DNA from: Candidatus Peribacter sp. UBA2144
GTDB taxonomy: Bacteria > Patescibacteriota > Gracilibacteria > Peribacterales > Peribacteraceae
Direction of reading: 5' to 3'
Assembly: GCA_002328295.1 (NCBI GenBank)
Contig: DCXE01000053.1
Location: 1-7,587, forward strand
Length of the DNA stretch: 7,587 nucleotides
Shown here: positions 1-4,810 of the stretch, one piece after another
Layout of the letters: the number at the start of each line of letters is the position of its first letter
How positions within the stretch are numbered: position 1 is the stretch's first letter
Translations under genes and position numbers: made by a program
The notes under the pieces: model-generated
Databases searched by the model: none
What the model was told of the DNA's origin: nothing
The model's input: the letters and a program-made list of their open reading frames with translations, nothing else

Positions 1-75
1 GTGGAGCTGGAGGGACTCGAACCCTCGACCTTCTGATTGCGAACCAGACGCTCTAGCCAGCTGAGCTACAGCCCC
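1..75 (-). tRNA. tRNA-Ala(CGC)
   Basis: Read on the minus strand, this folds as a full cloverleaf. The acceptor stem GGGGCTG pairs with CAGCTCC, the D-arm is GCTC/GAGC, the anticodon stem is TCTGG/TCAGA, the 7-nt anticodon loop is TTCGCAA, and the T-arm is GAGGG/CCCTC with loop TTCGAGT. The anticodon is CGC, reading the alanine codon GCG. Acceptor pair 3-70 is G-U, the classic identity element for alanyl-tRNA synthetase, and the discriminator is A73; both agree with alanine. Base 1 is C74, so a genomic CCA tail is probably encoded but cut off by the window edge. It lies 128 bp downstream of tRNA-Phe on the same strand and could share its transcript. Confidence 0.95.
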
Positions 76-100
76 AAGGTATATCTATTATGATCAAAGA

Positions 101-118
101 CTCTAGCTATGGCTAGAG
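101..118 (-). repeat. inverted repeat between the tRNAs
   Basis: The arms CTCTAGC and GCTAGAG are a perfect 7-bp match around a 4-nt loop. On the minus strand this lies downstream of tRNA-Phe and about 25 nt before tRNA-Ala. Part of it (CTCTAGCC on the complementary strand) matches the D-arm region of the neighbouring tRNA-Ala. It may therefore be a decayed tRNA fragment and not a terminator; only a weak T run (TCTTT) follows. Confidence 0.4.
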
Positions 119-173
119 CGCAGACTTATTAAATTGCTCGCTCCCGCTACGCGGGCGCTCGACAGCCAGCTGA

Positions 174-193
174 CCTGCCTGCCGGCAGGCAGG
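174..193. repeat. 20-bp perfect GC palindrome (copy 1)
   Basis: Two 10-base arms, CCTGCCTGCC and GGCAGGCAGG, form a perfect palindrome with no spacer. Nineteen of its bases recur exactly at 4059-4077, just after dnaK. Both copies are between genes and much more GC-rich than their surroundings, which suggests a dispersed repeat family in this genome. Possible roles are an RNA hairpin, a protein-binding site or an insertion target. No function can be assigned from sequence alone. Confidence 0.8.
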
Positions 194-203
194 GCTACAC
201 TCG

Positions 204-279
204 TGGTGGCCCAGGTCAGGATCGAACTGACGACACCTCGCTCTTCAAGCGAGTGCTCTACCAACTGAGCTACCGGGCC
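204..279 (-). tRNA. tRNA-Phe(GAA)
   Basis: The minus strand gives a canonical 76-nt tRNA including an encoded CCA end. The acceptor stem GGCCCGG pairs with CTGGGCC (one G-U), the D-arm is GCTC/GAGC, the anticodon stem is CTCGC/GCGAG with loop TTGAAGA, and the T-arm is GTCAG/CTGAC with loop TTCGATC. The anticodon GAA reads UUC/UUU phenylalanine codons, and A73 is the expected discriminator. It begins 30 bp after the obg stop codon on the same strand, so read-through from obg or its own promoter inside the obg 3' end are both possible. Confidence 0.97.
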
Positions 280-297
280 ACGAATAAACTGAAATAC

Positions 298-326
298 ATT
301 GTAATAAAATTAAATGAAGCTATCCA
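298..326 (-). promoter_or_regulatory. possible tRNA promoter
   Basis: On the minus strand, TACAAT (298-303; five of six matches to the -10 consensus) is preceded at 17 bp by TGGATA (321-326; four of six to TTGACA). Transcription would start near 291, about 12 nt before tRNA-Phe. The element lies across the 3' end of obg. AT-rich DNA gives such matches by chance, so this is tentative. Confidence 0.3.
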
Positions 327-1614
327 CCTTAATTCCACCAATAAACACATCAATTTCACTTTCCCCAATCTCATTCTCCAGAGTTTGTTTTAAGCCGATT
401 CGTTCCAGAACATCTCTGAATCTTTGAATTGCACCTTCCTTCGAGAAATCTGTCATCACAGTAAATTGCTCTAGTCTTTTACCGCTGACGATGATTGATC
501 CATCAGATTGTTTCTCGATCTGGTAGGCACCCATTTTGTTCGAGTCATCCAGAGGCTTAAGGGTTGGTATCTTGCCGGCGTCCTCTTTGACCGGTACGCG
601 TTTCTCTCGTTCTTCCAAAACTACAGGATGTATCTTCTTTGTAAGAAGATCTGTACCTTCGCGTGTTGCGGAAGAGATGCTCATAAATATATCGATGCCA
701 AGTTTCTTTAGCTCAGTTTCAATTGAATCTGAGTTACCTGCGATTAGATCAATTTTGTTAAGTATCACAAACTCCTTCTTTTTTGAAAGGGTAGGGGAGT
801 AGGCTTCAAGTTCGGATCTAATTGCATCGTAATCCTCTTTAAGTTTCTCCGCATTCACCTCAGTTCCTTCGAGCGCACGACTGACGTCAAGTAGGTGGAT
901 GAGGATGCCGCATCTTTCTATGTGACGCAGGAACTTGTCTCCAAGACCCTTGCCCTCAGATGCACCTTCGATGAGCCCCGGAACATCACAAACAATATAA
1001 GAACGATCCTCGACATCTACAACTCCCAGATTGGGCACAAGTGTTGTAAATGGATAATCTGCAATCTTTGGTTTAGCTGAACTTATTACAGAGATCAGTG
1101 TCGACTTTCCAACACTTGGATAACCAATGATTCCAACATCGGCCACAAGCTTAAGTTCCAGTTTGATTATCTTCTCTTCACCCGGTTCTCCGAGTTCTGC
1201 GAAGTCAGGCTTTTGCCTGACAGAAGATTTGAAGTGAGAATTTCCAAAACCTCCTTTGCCTCCGTGGGCAATTACAACCTTTTGACCGTTTACAGATAAG
1301 TCTGCAAGGTGTTCGCCATTTTCGCCTGTAACAACAGTCCCAGGAGGTACCTTTAGCAATAGATCTTCTCCGCCTCTTCCATTCATGTTTTTCCCCAGAC
1401 CCATTTTGCCCTTTGGTGCTCCAAAGCGTTTGTCCGAGGCATAGTCGCTTAGGGTATCTGTATTCTCATCCGCAATTAAGATTACATTTCCTCCATCTCC
1501 GCCATCACCCCCATTAGGACCACCTCTGGGTACGTACTTTTCCCGCCTATAGCTTACACAGCCTTTTCCGCCATAACCGCCTAAAACCGAAATTGTTGCT
1601 TCGTCGAGGAACAT
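310..1614 (-). CDS. obg: GTPase Obg/CgtA
   Basis: Obg is a slow-turnover GTPase that binds the large ribosomal subunit and acts in its assembly and in stress and growth signalling. The 434 residues show all three domains. The glycine-rich Obg fold occupies about 1-157. The G domain (about 158-335) has P-loop GYPSVGKST (164-172), switch I YPFTT (187-191), G3 DVPG (210-213), G4 NKID (286-289) and G5 SSA (314-316). A C-terminal OCT domain occupies about 362-434. The start MFLDEATISV matches the usual Obg N-terminus, so the ATG is secure although no Shine-Dalgarno precedes it. Only 7 bp separate the start from the heptamer inverted repeat, so its promoter must lie in or beyond the 1621-2050 cassette. 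The two tRNAs follow downstream on the same strand. Confidence 0.98.
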   Translation of the reverse strand: MFLDEATISVLGGYGGKGCVSYRREKYVPRGGPNGGDGGDGGNVILIADENTDTLSDYASDKRFGAPKGKMGLGKNMNGRGGEDLLLKVPPGTVVTGENGEHLADLSVNGQKVVIAHGGKGGFGNSHFKSSVRQKPDFAELGEPGEEKIIKLELKLVADVGIIGYPSVGKSTLISVISSAKPKIADYPFTTLVPNLGVVDVEDRSYIVCDVPGLIEGASEGKGLGDKFLRHIERCGILIHLLDVSRALEGTEVNAEKLKEDYDAIRSELEAYSPTLSKKKEFVILNKIDLIAGNSDSIETELKKLGIDIFMSISSATREGTDLLTKKIHPVVLEEREKRVPVKEDAGKIPTLKPLDDSNKMGAYQIEKQSDGSIIVSGKRLEQFTVMTDFSKEGAIQRFRDVLERIGLKQTLENEIGESEIDVFIGGIKVDSFI

Positions 1615-1620
1615 CGTATG

Positions 1621-1641
1621 AGTGAATAGTGAATAGTTAAT
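1621..1641. repeat. left 21-bp inverted repeat of IVP cassette
   Basis: The block reads AGT-GAATAGT-GAATAGT-TAAT and is the exact reverse complement of 2030-2050. It contains the TAA stop of the IVP gene (1637-1639) and its outer end is 6 bp from the obg ATG. The same block, extended to 22 bp by a preceding G, occurs in the same orientation at 5863-5884. Confidence 0.9.
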
Positions 1642-1993
1642 TATTATTCTTTGATGTTTTTACAATAGCAGTAAGTAGCTTAATAAGTTCATTAACATTA
1701 TTTAATAATTCTTGTACTTTCTCTTTTTTATCACAACCACTGTTGTTAATAATTAATAGCCAGTATCTGGTTTCTCTAGCTTCCTTAAGTGCAATATGCA
1801 TTTTATGAACAAAATCCTTTTTGCTTTCTGCATATTGAGCTTCTGAAATGTTGGCTCCTATACTTGTTCCTGATCTAAGTAATTGCTTGCTGATTACATA
1901 TGCTTTCTTCTTCTTGTTTAAGTATTCGCAAAAATTAACTATTAAAATTGCAAATTCAAACGATTTAGCCTCAGATGGTCCATTTTCTTGCAT
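1637..1993 (-). CDS. four-helix-bundle protein, S23/IVP family
   Basis: The 118 residues carry the family hallmarks: RSGTSIGANISEAQ at 40-53 and ALKEARETRYWL at 68-79. They are arranged as four predicted helices with basic faces (KKKK 27-30, KK 58-59). Members were first found as ORFs inside intervening sequences of bacterial 23S rRNA genes; relatives include Avd, the accessory protein of diversity-generating retroelements, and the fold binds nucleic acid. The cellular role of stand-alone copies is unknown. The length is normal for the family. The ATG at 1993 gives the expected N-terminus; no Shine-Dalgarno is present, but TATATT (2002-2007, minus strand) lies 9 nt upstream and could give a nearly leaderless transcript. 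The stop codon lies inside the left inverted repeat. No reverse transcriptase or rRNA is nearby. Confidence 0.92.
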   Translation of the reverse strand: MQENGPSEAKSFEFAILIVNFCEYLNKKKKAYVISKQLLRSGTSIGANISEAQYAESKKDFVHKMHIALKEARETRYWLLIINNSGCDKKEKVQELLNNVNELIKLLTAIVKTSKNNN

Positions 1994-2019
1994 AGCGGAT
2001 CAATATACATAAAAAGGAC

Positions 2020-2050
2020 ACTATTCACTATTAACTATTCACTATTCACT
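2020..2050. repeat. ACTATTC heptamer array, right end of IVP cassette
   Basis: Four successive heptamers, ACTATTC, ACTATTA, ACTATTC and ACTATTC, are followed by ACT. The last 21 bases (2030-2050) are the exact reverse complement of 1621-1641. Heptameric short tandem repeats between genes are known from other bacteria, notably filamentous cyanobacteria. The array ends 36 bp before the dnaK -35 element and leaves that promoter intact. Confidence 0.9.
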
Positions 2051-2076
2051 AAATCTTCATAAGCAATAATATCGAG

Positions 2077-2082
2077 ATTATA
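2077..2082 (-). promoter_or_regulatory. minus-strand -10 element, likely for IVP/obg
   Basis: A perfect TATAAT is read on the minus strand, pointing at the IVP and obg genes. The predicted start is near 2070 (A on that strand). No good -35 is visible; the position 17 bp upstream (2100-2105) falls in the left arm of CIRCE. Removing the 1621-2050 cassette would place the start about 26 nt before the obg ATG. This matches the leader lengths of dnaK and the 4499 gene and suggests the original obg promoter. Confidence 0.5.
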
Positions 2083-2086
2083 CTCA

Positions 2087-2115
2087 TTGACGAGCTAGTA
2101 TTAGCACTCTATACT
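2087..2115 (+). promoter_or_regulatory. dnaK sigma-70-type promoter
   Basis: TTGACG (2087-2092) and TATACT (2110-2115) are separated by exactly 17 bp; each matches its consensus in five of six positions. The start would be near 2122, giving a leader of about 24 nt before the dnaK ATG. The -10 hexamer lies in the spacer of the CIRCE element, so bound HrcA would cover it. Confidence 0.88.
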
Positions 2116-2127
2116 TCCGACTGCTAA
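2101..2127. promoter_or_regulatory. CIRCE operator (HrcA site)
   Basis: The arms TTAGCACTC (2101-2109) and GACTGCTAA (2119-2127) flank a 9-bp spacer. The CIRCE consensus is TTAGCACTC-N9-GAGTGCTAA, so the left arm is perfect and the right arm has one change (C for G at its third base). CIRCE is bound by the repressor HrcA, which releases it on heat shock when the chaperone system is busy. The site overlaps the dnaK -10 and lies just upstream of the inferred divergent obg promoter. hrcA itself is not in the window. Confidence 0.95.
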
Positions 2128-2145
2128 ATTTACCCATAATATATT

Positions 2146-4041
2146 ATGTCAAAGATCATTGGAATAGACCTAGGAACTACAAATTCCTGCATGGCTGTAA
2201 TAGAAGGCGGAGAGCCTGTAGTTATCCCAAACGCGGAGGGAAACAGGACTACGCCATCAGTCGTAGCCTATAAGGATAATGAAGTTATGGTTGGGGTTGC
2301 GGCAAAAAGACAGGCAGTTACAAACCCGAAGAATACTATCTTTTCCGCAAAGAGATTTGTTGGACGCAGGCACGATGAAGTTAAAGAAGACGCAAAGCAT
2401 ATGCCTTTTGAAGTAAAGTCAGGTAAAGAGGGGAGAGTTACAATCGATGTAAATGGAAAGGAAATGCTTCCTCAGGAAATAAGCGCAAAGGTTCTACAAA
2501 AGCTTAAGAAAGATGCAGAGGCTTATCTTGGAACGACTGTTGATAAAGCAGTTATTACAGTTCCAGCTTACTTCGATGATTCACAGAGAAAGGCTACCGA
2601 GAACGCGGGTAAGATTGCAGGGCTGGAAGTAGAAAGAATTATTAATGAACCTACTGCCGCAGCACTTGCATACGGACTTGATAAAGGAAATGAACACAAG
2701 ATTGTAGTTTATGACCTTGGAGGTGGAACGTTTGATGTAACTGTTCTCGAGATTTCCGGTGATGGACATTTTGAAGTTCTTTCAACCAATGGAGACACTC
2801 AGCTTGGAGGAGATGACTTTGATAAAGTAATCATCTTCCACATACTTGAGGAATTTAAGAAAGATCAGGGAGTGGATCTAAGTAAAGATAACATCGCGCT
2901 TCAACGACTTAAGGAAGGTGCGGAGAAAGCAAAAATTGAACTAAGCTCAGTTACAGAGACTGAAATAAATCTCCCATTCATTACAGCAGACTCAAGTGGA
3001 CCTAAACATCTGAATATGAAGCTAAGTAGAGCCAAGCTTGAGTCTTTAATTTCTGACCTTGTTGAAAAGACTTCCAAGCCTTGCGAGCAAGCTCTTAAAG
3101 ATGCGAAGCTAGATAAAAGTGATATTGCAGAAGTGGTTCTTGTCGGAGGTATGACACGAATGCCTTTTGTGCAGGCAAAGGTTAAGGAAATGTTCGGTAA
3201 AGATCCTCATCAGGGAGTTAATCCCGATGAGGTTGTCGCAATAGGAGCTGCTATTCAAGCCGGTCAAATCGGAGGTGACATAGATCGTGATATTACGATT
3301 GTCGATGTAACACCTCTTAGTTTAGGGATTGAAACTCTTGGAGGCGTTGCCACAAAGCTTATTGAAAAGAATATGAAAATCCCTACAAAGAAGAGTCAGA
3401 TCTTTTCTACAGCTGCTGACAATCAGCCGTCAGTCGAAGTTCATGTGGTACAAGGAGAACGTGAGATGGCAAGTGATAACAAATCGCTCGGGCGATTCAT
3501 TCTGGACGGCATTCCGCCTTCACCAAGGGGAGTTCCTCAGATCGAAGTCACATTCGACATCGATACAAATGGAATTCTTCATGTGACTGCGAAGGACAAG
3601 GGAACCAATAAGGAACAGCACATTACAATCCAAGGATCAACAGGGCTTTCCGATGAGGAAGTTGATAAGATGAAGAAGGATGCGGAGGTTCATGCGGAAG
3701 AGGATAAGAAGAAGAAGGAAGAGATTGATATCAGAAACAATGCTGATGCACTTGTATTCAACTTAGAAAAGCAAATGAGAGATCATGACGATAAGATCGA
3801 AGATGACCTCAAGAAGAAGGTAAACACGAAGATAGGGGACCTTAAGGAACTCCTTAAGAAAGAGGGCGCATCCTCAGAAGAAATCAAGAAAGCTACCGAA
3901 GACCTTTCAGCTGAGGCACAGGAGATTGGGAAGATTGTGTATGAGGCGGCAGCTAAGGATAATCAGGGTCAGAGTGAGGGCGAGGGGAAAAAGGATGATA
4001 AGGTTGTTGATGCGGAGGTTGTGGATGAGAAGAAGGAGTAA
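2146..4041 (+). CDS. dnaK: Hsp70 chaperone DnaK
   Basis: DnaK is the cytoplasmic ATP-dependent chaperone that cycles on exposed hydrophobic segments with DnaJ and GrpE. Its 631 residues are the usual length. The nucleotide-binding domain (about 1-385) shows phosphate-1 IDLGTTNS (7-14), phosphate-2 YDLGGGTFD (189-197), GGDDFD (221-226) and adenosine motif VLVGGMTRMP (331-340). The interdomain linker is DVTPLSLGIE (387-396). The substrate-binding beta domain (about 397-500), a lysine-rich helical lid and an acidic tail ending VVDAEVVDEKKE follow. The N-terminal lobe has the longer form, without the deletion typical of Firmicutes. It stands alone: grpE, dnaJ and hrcA are not adjacent. The ATG is fixed by the MSKIIGIDLG start; no Shine-Dalgarno precedes it. 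Control is by the CIRCE promoter. Confidence 0.99.
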   Translation: MSKIIGIDLGTTNSCMAVIEGGEPVVIPNAEGNRTTPSVVAYKDNEVMVGVAAKRQAVTNPKNTIFSAKRFVGRRHDEVKEDAKHMPFEVKSGKEGRVTIDVNGKEMLPQEISAKVLQKLKKDAEAYLGTTVDKAVITVPAYFDDSQRKATENAGKIAGLEVERIINEPTAAALAYGLDKGNEHKIVVYDLGGGTFDVTVLEISGDGHFEVLSTNGDTQLGGDDFDKVIIFHILEEFKKDQGVDLSKDNIALQRLKEGAEKAKIELSSVTETEINLPFITADSSGPKHLNMKLSRAKLESLISDLVEKTSKPCEQALKDAKLDKSDIAEVVLVGGMTRMPFVQAKVKEMFGKDPHQGVNPDEVVAIGAAIQAGQIGGDIDRDITIVDVTPLSLGIETLGGVATKLIEKNMKIPTKKSQIFSTAADNQPSVEVHVVQGEREMASDNKSLGRFILDGIPPSPRGVPQIEVTFDIDTNGILHVTAKDKGTNKEQHITIQGSTGLSDEEVDKMKKDAEVHAEEDKKKKEEIDIRNNADALVFNLEKQMRDHDDKIEDDLKKKVNTKIGDLKELLKKEGASSEEIKKATEDLSAEAQEIGKIVYEAAAKDNQGQSEGEGKKDDKVVDAEVVDEKKE

Positions 4042-4046
4042 GAAGT

Positions 4047-4085
4047 GTATGTACAATGCCTGCCTGCCGGCAGGCAGATACATAC
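4047..4085. terminator. GC palindrome in a larger hairpin after dnaK (copy 2)
   Basis: An 18-bp perfect palindrome (4060-4077) is nested in a second inverted repeat, GTATGTA (4047-4053) and TACATAC (4079-4085). The whole could fold as one long hairpin with an asymmetric internal loop. It begins 5 bp after the dnaK stop and ends 4 bp before the stop of the convergent zinc-knuckle gene, the right place for a shared bidirectional terminator. There is no T run on either side, so it is not a standard intrinsic terminator. Nineteen bases recur at 174-192 between the tRNAs. Confidence 0.5.
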
Positions 4086-4089
4086 AATA

Positions 4090-4347
4090 CTAATCTTCCA
4101 GTTCCTGAAATCGTCCAGCAAGACATTCAGAACAAATGACAGAACGTTGGATGTCGCCTTTTAGTAATTCTTCAATTTCATTTGCTGTATCTTCTTGAAT
4201 GAGTTCGAAATACTCCCATGTATGTTGTTGATCACCAATTCTAACACTCTTTAAGGCTAGCTCATAAAATGCAACATATGCGGCATCTCTGGTGTTCATG
4301 CAAATCGAGCAAATTGATTCATCTGTAGGGGTTAACCTAATCTCCAT
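4090..4347 (-). CDS. small double-CxxC (zinc-knuckle) protein
   Basis: I do not recognise the family. The 85 residues hold two CxxC pairs, CSIC (13-16) and CSEC (72-75), separated by an acidic helical stretch (about 44-65). Two such knuckles usually form one four-cysteine zinc site, which would bring the two ends together. There is no signal peptide or membrane segment. The ATG at 4347 is the only standard start, but the frame stays open for 45 more codons up to a TAA at 4480-4482. The upstream translation (for example KPFIGTKHIHHKDNDYYVG, just before M1) looks protein-like, so translation may begin earlier at a rare codon such as CTG at 4417-4419. The gene converges with dnaK, sharing a 48-bp spacer, and diverges from the 4499 gene. 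Confidence 0.7.
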   Translation of the reverse strand: MEIRLTPTDESICSICMNTRDAAYVAFYELALKSVRIGDQQHTWEYFELIQEDTANEIEELLKGDIQRSVICSECLAGRFQELED

Positions 4348-4435
4348 ACCAACATAGTAATCATTGTCTTTATGATGAATATGCTTAGTGCCGATAAATG
4401 GCTTTAATTCGATATCCAGAGCAAAATCGGTAATA

Positions 4436-4464
4436 TTTACAAGATAGCCTATAACATGTATAAT
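4436..4464 (+). promoter_or_regulatory. promoter of the 4499 gene
   Basis: TTTACA (4436-4441) and TATAAT (4459-4464) are spaced 17 bp apart; the -35 matches five of six positions and the -10 is perfect. The start would be near 4471, giving a leader of about 28 nt. This is the best evidence that the small gene at 4499 is expressed. Confidence 0.78.
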
Positions 4465-4475
4465 ATATATGTCAA
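4448..4475 (-). promoter_or_regulatory. overlapping minus-strand promoter
   Basis: On the minus strand a perfect TTGACA (4470-4475) is followed after 16 bp by TATAGG (4448-4453), with TG one base before it (extended -10). The start would be near 4441. It overlaps the plus-strand promoter at 4436-4464 and would drive the zinc-knuckle gene, with a ~94-nt leader if ATG 4347 is used or about 22 nt if CTG 4419 is used. Confidence 0.5.
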
Positions 4476-4498
4476 ATATTTAAATACCAAACACAAAT

Positions 4499-4810
4499 AT
4501 GCAAGTATCAGAAATAGATGCACTCGCAAGTGATCCTGAGAAAAGAGCAGATCAGGCCGACTCAATAAGAGACGAAGTTGCTGATTCAATGCGTGGACAG
4601 AAAGCTAAAGATAAATTCTTGGCACAAGATGAGGCAATGAGAGATAGATATGGTCTGAATCAAGATAGTCAATATTGGCAGTTTATATTTAGCGCACATG
4701 TTAGACACGTGATGGGTTTAAAGGATGCTGATCCGGATAAAAGAAAGTCACATCGCGGAAGCGGTCAGGTTAGAAAACCTGGTAGTCACGGTTCAGATAG
4801 GCATAACTAA
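4499..4810 (+). CDS. hypothetical hydrophilic protein, 103 aa
   Basis: I recognise no family. The 103 residues are strongly charged: an acidic, probably helical first half (about 1-50), a short aromatic patch YWQFIFSAHVRHVMGL (59-74), and a basic tail rich in K, R, H, G and S (about 78-103) that looks disordered. There is no signal peptide, membrane span or cysteine. Support for expression comes from the near-consensus promoter ending 34 bp before the ATG. No Shine-Dalgarno is present. The TAA stop (4808-4810) overlaps the TAG stop of the convergent gap gene (4807-4809 on the other strand). A small nucleic-acid-binding role would suit the basic tail, but this is a guess. Confidence 0.65.
   Translation: MQVSEIDALASDPEKRADQADSIRDEVADSMRGQKAKDKFLAQDEAMRDRYGLNQDSQYWQFIFSAHVRHVMGLKDADPDKRKSHRGSGQVRKPGSHGSDRHN

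Larger units (their letters stand above)
76..203. other. tRNA-tRNA spacer with three inverted repeats
   Basis: There is no convincing coding sequence here. The spacer holds three separate inverted repeats: 101-107/112-118 (CTCTAGC/GCTAGAG, 4-nt loop), 143-147/151-155 (CCCGC/GCGGG, 3-nt loop), and the perfect palindrome at 174-193. None is followed on the minus strand by a clear run of T, so I do not call a Rho-independent terminator. If the two tRNAs are co-transcribed, these hairpins would lie in the spacer removed during processing. Confidence 0.7.
1621..2050 (-). mobile_element. IR-bounded S23/IVP cassette (putative)
   Basis: A 430-bp unit is bounded by a perfect 21-bp inverted repeat (1621-1641 and 2030-2050) and filled almost wholly by one S23/IVP family gene. 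In 23S rRNA genes, intervening sequences carrying such ORFs are also closed by complementary ends that pair in the RNA. Here the unit sits between obg and dnaK and not in rRNA. I see no target-site duplication (left flank ends CGTATG, right flank begins AAATCTT) and no transposase. Mobility is therefore inferred from structure and from the third copy of the repeat at 5864. A chance expansion of heptamers on both sides of an ordinary gene is the alternative. Confidence 0.5.

Noticed and set aside
1..75. tRNA-Arg reading of the first tRNA
   Set aside because: The 7-nt loop TTCGCAA places CGC, not TCG, at positions 34-36, and the G3-U70 pair is the alanine identity element.
76..203. Rho-independent terminators between the tRNAs
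   Set aside because: The inverted repeats are real, but none is followed by a proper T run on the transcribed strand.
508..1080. Plus-strand open frames across obg (508-711, 536-802, 895-1080)
   Set aside because: They are antisense to the well-conserved G and OCT domains of obg, have no promoter or family likeness, and are best read as shadows.
1637..1993. Avd accessory protein of a diversity-generating retroelement
   Set aside because: The fold is related, but no reverse transcriptase, template repeat or variable repeat is in the window, so only the broader S23/IVP call is supported.
2020..2050. Possible small CRISPR array
   Set aside because: The units are 7 bp, contiguous and without spacers; no cas gene is present. 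It is a simple tandem repeat.
2581..2769. Minus-strand open frame inside dnaK
   Set aside because: It lies opposite the invariant DnaK ATPase region and has no recognisable features.
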